From contig NZ_LIYH01000001.1 in assembly GCF_001905885.1 (NCBI RefSeq), positions 1,366,169 to 1,430,168 on the forward strand: DNA of 64,000 nt, given 5' to 3'. Position numbers and translations under genes: made by a program. Source of the stretch: Streptomyces sp. CB03234. GTDB lineage: Bacteria > Actinomycetota > Actinomycetes > Streptomycetales > Streptomycetaceae. The notes under the pieces were generated by a model. The model was not told the DNA's origin. It searched no databases and saw nothing but the letters and a program-made list of their open reading frames with translations. This document shows, in pieces, positions 15,493-24,780 of the stretch. Each line of letters starts with the position of its first letter. Within the stretch, counting starts at the first letter, position 1.

Positions 15493-16572
15493 ATGACTAC
15501 TGCTTTCGACCCCATCGACCTGTCCGGTACGCAGCTCGCCAACCGCATCGCCATGGCCCCGATGACCCGCAGCAGGGCCGGTGCCGGGCGGGTCCCGACC
15601 GACCTCACCGCCGAGTACTACGCGCAGCGCGCCTCGGCCGGCCTGATCATCACCGAGGGCGTCCAGCCCTCCCCGGTCGGCCAGGGCTACCCCGACACCC
15701 CCGGCCTGCACAGCGACGAGCAGACCGCCGCCTGGCGCAAGGTCACCGACGCCGTGCACGCCGAGGGCGGCCGGATCTTCGCCCAGGTGATGCACGCCGG
15801 CCGCATCGGCCACCCCGACCTGCTCGCCGACCAGCCCGGCGACCTCCACCCGGTCGCCCCCTCCGCCGTCGCCGCCCAGGGCCAGGTCTACACCGCCGAC
15901 GGCCCCAAGGACTTCGTCACCCCGCGCGAGCTCACCGACGCCGAGGTACGGGACACCATCGCCGACTTCGTCGCCGCCGCCCGCAACGCCGTGGCCGCCG
16001 GGTTCGACGGCGTCGAGCTGCACGGCGCCAACGGCTACCTCATCCACCAGTTCCTGGCACCGAACACGAACGTGCGCACCGACGCCTGGGGCGGCTCCGC
16101 CGAGGGCCGCATCCGCTTCGCCGTCGAGGTCGTCACGGCCGTCGCCGCCGAGATCGGTCCCGAGCGCACCGGCCTCAGGATCTCGCCCGGGAACCCGTTC
16201 AACGACATCGACGAGCCCGAGCCGGAGGAGACGTACACCGCGCTGGTGGCAGCCCTCGAGCCGCTCGGGATCGCCTACCTGCACGTCCTGGAGAGCTCCC
16301 CGGCCTCCCGGGAGCTCACCCTTGGCCTGCGCAAGCGGTTCTCCGGCACCCTCGTCCTCAACCCGGCCACCGAGGGCCCGACCAGCGCCGAGGACCTCGC
16401 GCTGATCGAGAACGGCACGGCCGACATGGTGGCGTTCGGCGCCCTGTTCCTCGCCAACCCCGACCTGCCGGCCCGCCTGAAGGCCAACGGCCCGTACAAC
16501 ACCCCGGACACCGCCACCTTCTACGGCGGCGACCACCGCGGGTACACGGACTACCCGGCGCTGGTCGGCTGA
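15493..16572 (+). CDS. Old Yellow Enzyme family NADH:flavin oxidoreductase
   Basis: A 359-residue FMN-dependent ene-reductase that reduces electrophilic alkenes, quinones or nitro compounds. The TIM-barrel signatures are present: IAMAPMTRSRA (20-30), IITEGVQPSPVGQGY, the substrate-binding pair His177/Asn180 in ELHGANGYLIHQFL, and the C-terminal GALFLANPDLPARL with the phosphate-binding loop. Length and motifs match NemA/XenA-like enzymes. It is divergent from the MarR gene and probably induced by electrophiles through release of that repressor. It is convergent with the LacI gene, with 10 nt between stops. Confidence 0.92.
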   Translation: MTTAFDPIDLSGTQLANRIAMAPMTRSRAGAGRVPTDLTAEYYAQRASAGLIITEGVQPSPVGQGYPDTPGLHSDEQTAAWRKVTDAVHAEGGRIFAQVMHAGRIGHPDLLADQPGDLHPVAPSAVAAQGQVYTADGPKDFVTPRELTDAEVRDTIADFVAAARNAVAAGFDGVELHGANGYLIHQFLAPNTNVRTDAWGGSAEGRIRFAVEVVTAVAAEIGPERTGLRISPGNPFNDIDEPEPEETYTALVAALEPLGIAYLHVLESSPASRELTLGLRKRFSGTLVLNPATEGPTSAEDLALIENGTADMVAFGALFLANPDLPARLKANGPYNTPDTATFYGGDHRGYTDYPALVG

Positions 16573-16582
16573 GCCCGAAGCC

Positions 16583-17611
16583 TCACGCCGACTCGCGGCG
16601 TACCAGCTCGGTGGGGAGGATGACCGCGGCGGCTTCCTCCCCGCCTATGCGGGCCAGCAGCATCCGCACCATCTCGGCGCTGATCCGGTCCCACGGCTGG
16701 CGGATCGTGGTGAGCGGTGGCCGGGACGCCACCGCGGCCGGCGAGTCGTCGAAACCGCCCACCGCCACGTCCTCCGGCACTCGCCGCCCCGCCCGCGCCA
16801 GCGTGTCCAGCACACCCTGCGCCATCAGGTCCGACGCCACGAACACCGCGTCCACGTCCGGCGCCCGCTCCAGCAGCAGCCCGGCCGCCGCCTCGCCGCT
16901 CGCCCGGCTGTAGTCGCCCGGCACGATCAGCCCCTCGTCGGCCGGCAGCCCGCACTCGGCCAGCGTCTCCCGGTACCCCGCGAGCCGCTCCACCCCGCCC
17001 GGGGTGTCCGGCGGGCCGGTCACCGTGGCGATGCGGCGGCGGCCCGTCGCGTACAGATGGCGCACCATCTCCCGCGCGCCCTCCCGGTCGTCGGCCGCGA
17101 CGTAACTGACCTTCGACGTCTGGCCGAGCGGCTTCCCGCACGCCACCAGCGGAACGTCCGCCCGGCGCAGCTGCGTCACCACCGGGTCGCCGGAGTGGCT
17201 GGACACCAGCAGCACCCCGTCCACATGGCCCGCCTCGATGTACCGCAGGTTGCGCCGGCGTTCGTCGGCCGTGCCCGCGATCATCAGCAGCAGCGGAATG
17301 TCCTGGTCGGCCAGCGCCTGGGTGCAGCCCCGCAGCAGCACATTGAAGTTGGGGTCCTCGAAGAACCGCTCCTGCGGCTCGGTCAGCAGGAACGCCACCG
17401 AGTCCGACTTGCCGGTGATCAGCGAGCGGGCGTGCCGGTTCACGACGTAACCGGTCTTGCGGATCGCGGCGTTGACCGCGTCCTGGGCGGCGGGGCTGAC
17501 GTAGTGCCCGCCGTTGAGGACGCGCGAGACGGTGCCGCGGGAGACCCCCGCCTCCCGGGCCACGTCATGGATGGTCGGCGGCCGACGCCTGCCCTCGGTG
17601 CTGCGGCTCAT
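16583..17611 (-). CDS. LacI-family regulator of the galactan locus
   Basis: A 342-residue repressor. The helix-turn-helix and hinge are at residues 12-65 (TIHDVAREAGVSRGTVSRVLNGG), followed by a periplasmic-binding-protein-like ligand domain (VAFLLTEPQERFFEDPNFNVLL, then VDGVLLVSSHSGD and VAVGGFDDSPAAVASRPPLTTI). It is the last gene of the transporter operon, 22 nt after the MalG-type permease. The ligand is likely galactose, galactobiose or another galacto-oligosaccharide, inferred from the GH42 and GH53 genes. TGTGA..TCACA-type operators at the other end of the operon are its expected sites. Confidence 0.92.
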   Translation of the reverse strand: MSRSTEGRRRPPTIHDVAREAGVSRGTVSRVLNGGHYVSPAAQDAVNAAIRKTGYVVNRHARSLITGKSDSVAFLLTEPQERFFEDPNFNVLLRGCTQALADQDIPLLLMIAGTADERRRNLRYIEAGHVDGVLLVSSHSGDPVVTQLRRADVPLVACGKPLGQTSKVSYVAADDREGAREMVRHLYATGRRRIATVTGPPDTPGGVERLAGYRETLAECGLPADEGLIVPGDYSRASGEAAAGLLLERAPDVDAVFVASDLMAQGVLDTLARAGRRVPEDVAVGGFDDSPAAVASRPPLTTIRQPWDRISAEMVRMLLARIGGEEAAAVILPTELVRRESA

Positions 17612-17633
17612 GCTCTGCGTTCCCCTCGTGTCA

Positions 17634-18551
17634 TCAGGACTTTACGGCCCCGGACAGCAGGTCCAGGCTCCAGAACCGCTGGATGACCAGGAAGAGGGCG
17701 ATGAGCGGGACGACCGCCAGCATGGCACCGGTGATCACCAGCGTGTAGAGCGCCGGCGTCGCGGAGCCCTGCGCGAGCAGGGTGTAGAGCCCCACCGTCA
17801 TCGGGAACTTCTCGTCGTCACCGAGCATGATGTACGGCAGCAGGAAGTTGTTCCAGATCGCCACGAACTGGAAGAGGAAGATCGTGACGAGCCCCGGCGA
17901 CATCATCGGGACCGCGATCCGCCAGAAGATCCGCCACTCGCCCGCCCCGTCCATCCGGCCCGCCTCGACCAGCTCCATGGGGATGGCCGCCTCGGCGTAG
18001 ATCCGGCCGAGGTAGACGCCGTACGGGGACAGGACCAGGGGCAGCAGCACGGACAGGTACGTGTCCGCCATACCGGCCTTCGCCAGCAGCAGGTACTGCG
18101 GGATGGCGAGGATGACCGGCGGCATCAGTACGCCCGTGAGCAGGACGTTGAAGACCGCCTCGCGTCCGCGGAACCGGTAGATCGCCAGCGCGTACCCCGA
18201 GACGGCCGACACGACCGTGGACAGGACGGCGCCGAAGCCCGCGTAGAAGGCCGAGTTGGCCATCCACCGCCAGTAGATCCCGTCCCGGTACGCGTCCAGG
18301 TCGGCCAGGTTGTCGCCGAAGCCGCTGCCCGGCAGGAAGGTGAAGGTGGAGAACAGCTCCGTACCCGACTTGGTGGCCGCCACCACCACCCAGGCGACCG
18401 GCAGCAGGCAGTACAGCGCGCCGAGCAGCAGCGCCGCGGTGGGCAGCAGGGCGGTCCGGCGCGGGCGCGAGGCCCCGGGGACGGGCCGGCCCCGGGACGT
18501 TCCGGCGGCCGGGGGCGCGGTGCGTAGCGGGGGAGCGGTGAGGTCGGTCAT
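17634..18551 (-). CDS. Sugar ABC transporter permease, MalG type
   Basis: A 305-residue inner-membrane permease with six helices after a 35-residue basic/proline-rich N-terminus. The cytoplasmic EAA loop is visible as PMELVEAGRMDGAGEWRIFW (about residues 195-214) and would dock the ATPase. ATG at 18551 overlaps the upstream permease stop (ATGA). It forms the channel with the MalF-type partner. No ATPase gene lies in the operon; in Streptomyces the shared ATPase MsiK normally serves such transporters. Confidence 0.93.
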   Translation of the reverse strand: MTDLTAPPLRTAPPAAGTSRGRPVPGASRPRRTALLPTAALLLGALYCLLPVAWVVVAATKSGTELFSTFTFLPGSGFGDNLADLDAYRDGIYWRWMANSAFYAGFGAVLSTVVSAVSGYALAIYRFRGREAVFNVLLTGVLMPPVILAIPQYLLLAKAGMADTYLSVLLPLVLSPYGVYLGRIYAEAAIPMELVEAGRMDGAGEWRIFWRIAVPMMSPGLVTIFLFQFVAIWNNFLLPYIMLGDDEKFPMTVGLYTLLAQGSATPALYTLVITGAMLAVVPLIALFLVIQRFWSLDLLSGAVKS

Positions 18552-19522
18552 CGGGTACGTCCCTGCTTCCTTCCGGAGTTGGAGGCCCTCAGAAGGCCGA
18601 ACGACAGCACGAACGTCGCCACCGCGAGGACGACGGCGGTCGCCGAGGCCGCGTACACGTTCCCGCCCACGAAGGCGTCGTTGTACACCTTCATCAGCGG
18701 GCTCCAGGTGGTGGGGATGCCGTTGGTCAGCGGGCGCAGGGTGGTCGGCTCGCTGAAGACCTGGAGCGTCGCGATGATCGAGAAGAAGAAGGTCAGTACG
18801 AGCGACGGCGCCACCATCGGGACCTTGATGCGCAGCGCGATCTGGAGCGGCGTGGCCCCGTCCAGCTTCGCCGCCTCGTACACCTCCGCCGGGATGGACC
18901 GCAGCGACGTGTAGATCACGATCATGTTGAACCCGGTGCCGCCCCACACGGCGATGTTCGACAGCGCCAGGAACAGCGGCCCGCCGTCCAACAGGTCCGG
19001 CCGGGGCAGGCCGAGAGCGTCGAGTACGTAGTGGAACGGGCTGACGTCGGGCAGGTACAGGAACCCCCACAGCATCGCCGCCACGACACCGGGGATGGCG
19101 TACGGGAGGAAGATCGCGAGCCGCGAGAAGGACCGCGCCCGCACCCGCTCGGTGTCCAGCAGCAGCGCGAACAGCAGCGCCAGGCCGAGCATCACGGGGA
19201 CGACGATCGCGCCGTACCCGAGGATGCGCAGCGCGCCTCGGCCGAGCTCGGAGTCGGTGAGCGCGGCGGTGTAGTTGGCCAGGCCCGCCCAGACCTCCTC
19301 GCGGGCGCCCCTGCCGAGGCCCAGCCCCTGGACCTCGATCTTGTGCAGGCTGAGCCAGACCGCGTAGCCGATGGGCAGGGCGAAGAAGAGCGTGAAGAGG
19401 ACCGTGGCAGGGAGGAGGAAAAGATAGGGGGCGCTTCGCGCTCGTTTCAGGGTGGTGGTGGGAGACGGGTGGGCGTACGGGGCGCCCTGCACCCCGTACG
19501 CCTTCCGGCGCGTGCTGGTCAC
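18548..19522 (-). CDS. Sugar ABC transporter permease, MalF type
   Basis: A 324-residue permease with six membrane segments and the EAA loop PAEVYEAAKLDGATPLQIAL (about 215-234). The N-terminal 27 residues are cytoplasmic and basic. GTG at 19522 overlaps the stop of the solute-binding-protein gene (GTGA). It pairs with the MalG-type permease, forming a CUT1-class importer for oligosaccharides, here most likely galacto-oligosaccharides released by the extracellular galactanase. Confidence 0.93.
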   Translation of the reverse strand: MTSTRRKAYGVQGAPYAHPSPTTTLKRARSAPYLFLLPATVLFTLFFALPIGYAVWLSLHKIEVQGLGLGRGAREEVWAGLANYTAALTDSELGRGALRILGYGAIVVPVMLGLALLFALLLDTERVRARSFSRLAIFLPYAIPGVVAAMLWGFLYLPDVSPFHYVLDALGLPRPDLLDGGPLFLALSNIAVWGGTGFNMIVIYTSLRSIPAEVYEAAKLDGATPLQIALRIKVPMVAPSLVLTFFFSIIATLQVFSEPTTLRPLTNGIPTTWSPLMKVYNDAFVGGNVYAASATAVVLAVATFVLSFGLLRASNSGRKQGRTR

Positions 19523-20838
19523 GGGGCGACCTCGAAGCCCTGCTTCTTCAGGTCCGCGACCGTGGCCTGCTGCATCGCGGTCAGGGCCGCGTCGAAGCCG
19601 GACCTGGCCTTGGCGGCCTTGCCGAACTCGTCCTTGAAGGAGGTGTACGCGACGTTGACGTTCGGGCCCCAGGCGGCGGGCGCGGTGCCCTCGGCGATCT
19701 CGGCGGCGCGGGTGTAGAAGTCCGGCTGGTTGGCGAAGAACGCGGGGGCGGTGGCGAGCGCGCCGCCGGTCTGGGCGGCGGTGGCGGCCGGGTATATGCC
19801 GCTCTCCTTCACCAGCGCGGCCAGCGCCTCGGGGTCGGTGTTCAGCCAGGTGGCGAACTTGGCCGCGGCGGCCTTGTGCTTCGAGTCGGTGGTGACGGCG
19901 GTGGTGGAGCCGCCCCAGCTGCCGGTGGTGTTCGTGCCCTCGGTCCACTGGGGGAGGGGGGCCATGGCCCACTTGCCCTTGGTGTCGGGCGCGGCGGTGG
20001 TGAGGGTGCCGGGCGCCCACACCGCGCTCACCCAGGCGATCTGCTTGCCGGTGTTGAGCGCCTTGTTCCACGCCGGGGTGTACATCGGCTGGTTGTCGAT
20101 GGCGCCCTCCTTGACCAGGCCGCCCCAGAAGCCGGCGACCTTCCTGGTGGCGGCGTCGTCGATGCCGACCTTCCACTTCTCGCCCTCGGTCGTCCACCAC
20201 TTCGCGCCGGCCTGCTGGGCGAGTCCGGCGAACAGCCCGGAGTCGTTGGAGGAGAAGGTCGTCAGCGCCTTGTCCGGGGCCTTCTTCTTCAGGGCGCGGG
20301 CGGTGGCGGCGAACTCGTCCCAGGTGGTGGGGACGGTCAGCCCGTACTGCTTGAACAGGTCGGCCCGGTAGTAGAACATCATCGGCCCGGAGTCCTGGGG
20401 CAGCGCGTACACGGCGTCCGTGCCGAGCGTGACCTGCTGCCAGACGCCCGGCGCGTACGCCTTCTCGGCGTCGCCGGCCTCCTTGGAGATGTCGGCGAGG
20501 GCGTCATTGCTGACCAGGGTCGGCAGCGCCTGGTACTCGGCCTGGACGAGGTCGGGGGCCTGGTGCGCCTTGGCCGCCGTGATGATCTTGGTGACCAGGT
20601 CGTCGCCGGAGGCCTGCTTCTTCACCGTGACGGTGATGTCCGGATGCTTCTTGTTCCACAGGGCGGCGACCTTGTCCATGCCGGGCGCCCAGGCCCAGTA
20701 GGTGAGCGAGACGGGGCCGGATGCGGCGCCCCCGCCGTCGTCCGAGGACGACCCGCACCCGGTGAGGGCGGTCGCGCCGAGGGCGACGGCGGTGGCGATG
20801 GCGATGGCGGAAACGCGGCGGTGCAGCGCGTGCGGCAT
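19519..20838 (-). CDS. Sugar ABC transporter solute-binding lipoprotein
   Basis: A 439-residue extracellular binding protein. Its type II signal peptide ends in the lipobox LTGC with Cys28 as the lipidated residue, then a Gly/Ser/Asp linker. The SBP_bac_1 domain follows (VSLTYWAWAPGMDKVAALWN, PDLVQAEYQALPTLV, VYALPQDSGPMMFYYRADLF). ATG at 20838 is chosen since GGGAGAAG precedes it and the signal peptide starts there. It is the first gene of the operon SBP-MalF-MalG-LacI. A TTGACA-17-TCTACT promoter sits upstream, with a LacI-type operator at its start-site side. Confidence 0.93.
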   Translation of the reverse strand: MPHALHRRVSAIAIATAVALGATALTGCGSSSDDGGGAASGPVSLTYWAWAPGMDKVAALWNKKHPDITVTVKKQASGDDLVTKIITAAKAHQAPDLVQAEYQALPTLVSNDALADISKEAGDAEKAYAPGVWQQVTLGTDAVYALPQDSGPMMFYYRADLFKQYGLTVPTTWDEFAATARALKKKAPDKALTTFSSNDSGLFAGLAQQAGAKWWTTEGEKWKVGIDDAATRKVAGFWGGLVKEGAIDNQPMYTPAWNKALNTGKQIAWVSAVWAPGTLTTAAPDTKGKWAMAPLPQWTEGTNTTGSWGGSTTAVTTDSKHKAAAAKFATWLNTDPEALAALVKESGIYPAATAAQTGGALATAPAFFANQPDFYTRAAEIAEGTAPAAWGPNVNVAYTSFKDEFGKAAKARSGFDAALTAMQQATVADLKKQGFEVAP

Positions 20839-20898
20839 GGGGGCTTCTCCCTGACCGAGGGGGGCGGCCTCCGCCGTAGTGGGAGGCCTGCCATGCTT

Positions 20899-20941
20899 CT
20901 GTGAGCGTTCACAGTAGAGAAACATCCCAGACACTTGTCAA
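20899..20941 (-). promoter_or_regulatory. Promoter and LacI-type operator of the transporter operon
   Basis: On the minus strand TTGACA (20936-20941), a 17-nt spacer and TCTACT (20913-20918) form a good vegetative promoter. CTGTGA-GCGT-TCACAG (20899-20914) overlaps the downstream edge of the -10 and the expected start site. Its core TGTGAGCGTTCACA differs by one base from TGTGAACGTTCACA, the palindrome typical of Streptomyces LacI regulators. Confidence 0.65.
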
Positions 20942-20988
20942 TGGTTGTTGCTGTGCGGTTATGTTGCGTTCCGACGGCACGCCGAGTG

Positions 20989-21002
20989 TGTGCACGTTCC
21001 CA
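20989..21002 (+). promoter_or_regulatory. Second LacI-type operator, in front of the GH42 gene
   Basis: TGTGCACGTTCCCA matches the Streptomyces LacI operator form TGTGAACGTTCACA at 12 of 14 positions. It is 89 nt (centre to centre) from the first operator, in the leader of the beta-galactosidase gene. A plausible plus-strand promoter is TTGTCA (20935-20940) with TATGTT about 19 nt later. Confidence 0.5.
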
Positions 21003-21052
21003 CTTGTTCGGAACGCGGTGGGAAGCTTTCCCGAGGAACCAGGAGAAACCCC

Positions 21053-23074
21053 ATGCCGGAGACCACTCCCAGAGGCCTGCGCCGGCTCGCCTACGGCGGG
21101 GACTACAACCCCGAACAGTGGCCGGAAAGCATCTGGCAGGAGGACGTCCGGCTGATGCGCGAGGCCGGCGTCACCATGGTCAGCGTCGGCATCTTCTCCT
21201 GGGCCGGGCTCGAACCCGAGCCCGGCGCCTACGACTTCGGCTGGCTCGACCGGCTCCTGGACCTGCTCCACGAGCACGGCATCCGCGCCGACCTCGGCAC
21301 GCCCACCGTCGTCCCGCCCGCCTGGTTCTACCGCGCCCACCCCGACGCGCTGCCCGTCACCCGCGAGGGCACGCGGTACGCCTTCGGCTCGCGCGGCGCC
21401 ATCTGCCACAGCTCACCGGCGTACCGCGCCGCCGCCGCGACCATCACGGAACAGCTCGCCCGCCGCTACGGCGCCCACCCCGCCCTCGCCCTGTGGCACG
21501 TCCACAACGAGTACGGCGTCCCGGTCAGCGCCTGCTACTGCGACACCTGCGCCGACCACTTCCGCCGCTGGCTGGACGCCCGCTACGGCTCGATCGACGC
21601 CGTCAACGACGCCTGGGGCACCGCCTTCTGGGGCCAGCACTACACCGCGTACGAGCAGATCGACCCGCCCCGCGCCACGCCCACCGTCGGCAACCCCGCC
21701 CAAGCGCTCGACTACCGCCGCTTCGCCGACGCCACCATGCGCGAGAACTTCTCGATGGAGCGGGACATCCTGCACCGGCTGTCCCCCGGCGTCCCCGTCA
21801 CCACCAACTTCATGACCGCGCTCAGCCAGTGCGACAGCGTCGACTACTGGGCCTGGGGCCGTGAGGTCGACCTGGTCACCAACGACCACTACCTGATCAC
21901 CGACGGCCGCCGTACGCACGTCAACCTCGCCATGGCCGCCGACCTCACCCGCTCCGTCGCCGGCGGCGCCCCCTGGCTGCTGCTGGAGCACTCCACCAGC
22001 GGCGTCAACTGGCAGCCGCGCAACCCCGCCAAGCGCCCCGGCGAGATGGCCCGCAACTCCCTCGCCCACATCGCACGCGGCTCCGAGGGCGCCATGTTCT
22101 TCCAGTGGCGCCAGTCCCGGCGCGGCGCCGAGAAGTTCCACTCCGCGATGGTGCCGCACGCCGGAACCGACTCCCGCGTCTGGCGCGAGGTCGTCCAGCT
22201 CGGCGCCGACCTCGGTGCCCTGGCCGAGCTGCGCGGTACGCGGACGGTCGCGGACGCCGCCATGGTGTGGGACTGGCACTCCTGGTGGGCGCAGAACCTG
22301 GAGTGGCGCCCCAGCCGGGACCACGACGCCCGCGAGCGCGCCGACAGCTTCTACGAGACCCTCTACGACCGGCACCTCACCGTCGACTTCGCCCACCCCG
22401 AGGCCGACCTGTCCGCCCACCCCCTGGTCGTCGTCCCCGCTCTGTACCTCACCACCGAGGCCGCGGGCCGCAATCTGCGCGCCTACGTCGAGAACGGCGG
22501 CACCCTCGTCGTCTCCTACTTCTCCGGCATCGTCGACGAGCACGACGCCGTCCACCCCGGTGCGTACCCGGGCGCCCTGCGGGACGTCCTCGGCCTCACG
22601 GTGGAGGAGTGGTCGCCGCTGGGCGAGGGCGAGACGGTACGGATCACGGAGGCGGCCGGGGACGGGGCGCTGACCGGCGACGTGTGGACCGAGTTCGTCG
22701 TCCCGCGCGGCGCCGAGACCATCTGGACGTACGCCGACGGCCCGGCCGCCGGCCACCCCGCCGTCACCCGCCACCGCCTGGGCAAGGGCACCGCCTGGTA
22801 CGTCTCCACCCGCCTCGCCCCGCCCGCCCTGGACGCGGTCATCGGCGCGGCCTGCGAGGACGCGGGCATCGCGCCACGCACCGACCTGCCCCGCGACGTC
22901 GAGGTGGTGCGCCGCACCGGCGACAGCGGCACCTACCTGTTCGCCCTCAACCACACCGCGCACGACGCCAAGGTGCCGCTGGACGCCCCCGGCACCGAAC
23001 TCCTCAGCGGCGAGCCCGTCGCCGGCCACCTCGCCGTCCCGGCGGGCGCGGTCTGCGTCGTCCGGCTCGCGTAA
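21053..23074 (+). CDS. GH42 beta-galactosidase
   Basis: A 673-residue cytoplasmic glycosidase. Catalytic acid/base Glu153 lies in WHVHNEYG and nucleophile Glu312 in WLLLEHSTSGVNW. The Zn-binding cysteines include the CYCDTC cluster at 161-166 and an upstream Cys near 118. After the barrel (1-390) come the GATase-like trimerisation domain (about 400-600) and a small beta domain. No signal peptide is present, so it splits imported galacto-oligosaccharides. ATG at 21053 follows AGGAGAAA. It is co-directional with the galactanase gene 38 nt downstream and divergent from the transporter. Confidence 0.94.
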   Translation: MPETTPRGLRRLAYGGDYNPEQWPESIWQEDVRLMREAGVTMVSVGIFSWAGLEPEPGAYDFGWLDRLLDLLHEHGIRADLGTPTVVPPAWFYRAHPDALPVTREGTRYAFGSRGAICHSSPAYRAAAATITEQLARRYGAHPALALWHVHNEYGVPVSACYCDTCADHFRRWLDARYGSIDAVNDAWGTAFWGQHYTAYEQIDPPRATPTVGNPAQALDYRRFADATMRENFSMERDILHRLSPGVPVTTNFMTALSQCDSVDYWAWGREVDLVTNDHYLITDGRRTHVNLAMAADLTRSVAGGAPWLLLEHSTSGVNWQPRNPAKRPGEMARNSLAHIARGSEGAMFFQWRQSRRGAEKFHSAMVPHAGTDSRVWREVVQLGADLGALAELRGTRTVADAAMVWDWHSWWAQNLEWRPSRDHDARERADSFYETLYDRHLTVDFAHPEADLSAHPLVVVPALYLTTEAAGRNLRAYVENGGTLVVSYFSGIVDEHDAVHPGAYPGALRDVLGLTVEEWSPLGEGETVRITEAAGDGALTGDVWTEFVVPRGAETIWTYADGPAAGHPAVTRHRLGKGTAWYVSTRLAPPALDAVIGAACEDAGIAPRTDLPRDVEVVRRTGDSGTYLFALNHTAHDAKVPLDAPGTELLSGEPVAGHLAVPAGAVCVVRLA

Positions 23075-23112
23075 CCCCCGCAACGCCACACACATCGTCG
23101 AAGGGACGCGAC

Positions 23113-24663
23113 ATGTACGGCACCACCAGAGCGGCCACGGCCGCCGTCATCGCCGCCGCGGGCCTGCTCCTCGCCGGGCTGCCCGCGACCACGGCCGACG
23201 CCGCGGCCACGCTCACCAACCCCGGCTTCGAAAGCGGCGCCACCGGCTGGTCCACCTACTCCGCCACCGGCCAGAACAGCGCCTCGTTCACCGAGGCCGG
23301 CGGGGCGAGCGGCAGCACCCGCCTCTCCCACTGGGCTTCCGGCGCCTACAAGGTGGAGACCTACCAGTACCTGTCCGGTCTCACGGACGGTACGTACACA
23401 CTGAGCGCCCGCGTCCGCTCCAGCGGCGGGCAGAACGCCGCGTACATCGCGCTGCGCAACTGCGGCAGCCCCGAGCAGCGCACCGACCTGCCGCCCACCG
23501 CGAACGGCGCCTGGATACGGATCGTGACCTCCGTCAAGGTCACCGGCGGCCAGTGCACGGTGAGCTTCAACTCCGACGCGCACGCGGGCCAGTGGGCCAA
23601 CTTCGACGACGTCACCTTCACGCCCGGGACGACCGGCCTCGCCATCAAGGGCGGCGACCTGTCGACGCTCCCGAAGAACGAGGCGTACGGGGCGTCCTAC
23701 CGGTACGCGAACGGCACGAGCGGCGACGCGATGGCCATCCTCAAGGCGGCCGGCATGAACTACGTACGCCTCAAGGTGTGGGTGAACCCCGCCGACGGCT
23801 ACAACAACAAGGCGAAGGTCCTCGCCATGGCCAAGCGCGCCAAGGCCCAGGGCATGAAGGTCCTGGTGGACTTCCACTACTCCGACACCTGGGCCGACCC
23901 CGGCAAGCAGTACAAGCCCGCGGCCTGGTCCTCGCACACGTACGAGCAGCTGAGGAAGGACGTGTACGACCACACGTACGACGTCCTCGGCGCCCTCAAG
24001 GCGCAGGGCACCACGGCCGACATGGTCCAGATCGGCAACGAGCTGAACGCCGGGATGCTGTGGGAGGAGGGCCGCACGTCGAACTGGTCGCAGCTGGCCG
24101 GGCTGGTCACCTCCGGCGCGAACGCCGCCAAGGCCGTCTCGTCCTCCACGCAGGTCGCCCTGCACCTGGCGAAGGGCGGCGACAACGCGGGCACCCGCTG
24201 GTGGTTCGACCAGGCCGTCGCGTACAAGGTGCCCTTCGACGTCATCGCCCTGTCGTACTACGGCTACTGGCACGGCCCGCTCTCGGGCCTCCAGGCCAAC
24301 CTGGACGACACCGCCGCCCGGTACGGCAAGCCCGTGCTGGTCGCGGAGACGGCGTACGCGCACACGCTCGCCAACGACGACTTCCTGGAGAACAACGTCG
24401 CCACCGCCGACACTCTGGCCCCCGGCTACCCGGCGACCCCGGCGGGCCAGGCCGCCAACCTGCGGGACGTGATGAACGTCGTCGAGGCCGTGCCGAACGG
24501 CCGGGGCCTCGGCGTCGTCTACTGGGAGCCCGCCTGGACCGCGGTGACCGGCAGCGGCTGGGACCCGGCCGACCCGGCGTCGGGCAACGCCTGGGAGAAC
24601 CAGGCCGTGTTCGACTACGACGGCAGGCTGCTGCCGGCCGCGAACTGGTTCCGCCACCGCTGA
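23113..24663 (+). CDS. Secreted GH53 arabinogalactan endo-beta-1,4-galactanase
   Basis: A 516-residue extracellular enzyme that cuts beta-1,4-galactan of type I arabinogalactan. A Sec signal peptide (1-31, ending TTADAA) is followed by an N-terminal carbohydrate-binding-like jelly roll (33-172, starting LTNPGFESGATGW). The GH53 barrel spans 175-516, with acid/base Glu310 (VQIGNELNAGMLW) and nucleophile Glu412 (VLVAETAYAH). The domain order differs from bare bacterial GanA-type enzymes by the N-terminal binding module. With the GH42 enzyme and the ABC importer it completes a galactan pathway: external cleavage, import, internal hydrolysis. Confidence 0.94.
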   Translation: MYGTTRAATAAVIAAAGLLLAGLPATTADAAATLTNPGFESGATGWSTYSATGQNSASFTEAGGASGSTRLSHWASGAYKVETYQYLSGLTDGTYTLSARVRSSGGQNAAYIALRNCGSPEQRTDLPPTANGAWIRIVTSVKVTGGQCTVSFNSDAHAGQWANFDDVTFTPGTTGLAIKGGDLSTLPKNEAYGASYRYANGTSGDAMAILKAAGMNYVRLKVWVNPADGYNNKAKVLAMAKRAKAQGMKVLVDFHYSDTWADPGKQYKPAAWSSHTYEQLRKDVYDHTYDVLGALKAQGTTADMVQIGNELNAGMLWEEGRTSNWSQLAGLVTSGANAAKAVSSSTQVALHLAKGGDNAGTRWWFDQAVAYKVPFDVIALSYYGYWHGPLSGLQANLDDTAARYGKPVLVAETAYAHTLANDDFLENNVATADTLAPGYPATPAGQAANLRDVMNVVEAVPNGRGLGVVYWEPAWTAVTGSGWDPADPASGNAWENQAVFDYDGRLLPAANWFRHR

Positions 24664-24729
24664 CGGCACGCCGCCGAGGGCGCCGCGTTGACGGCACCCC
24701 TGCGGACAGCACCGCGCCGACGCACCCGC

Positions 24730-24762
24730 GAGGGGCGGGACCGCACCCCGGTCCCGCCCCTC
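24730..24762. terminator. Bidirectional hairpin between the galactanase gene and ectD
   Basis: GAGGGGCGGGACC (24730-24742) pairs perfectly with GGTCCCGCCCCTC (24750-24762) across a 7-nt loop. It lies between two convergent genes and probably stops both. Confidence 0.75.
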
Positions 24763-24780
24763 CGCGTGTGTGCCGGACGC

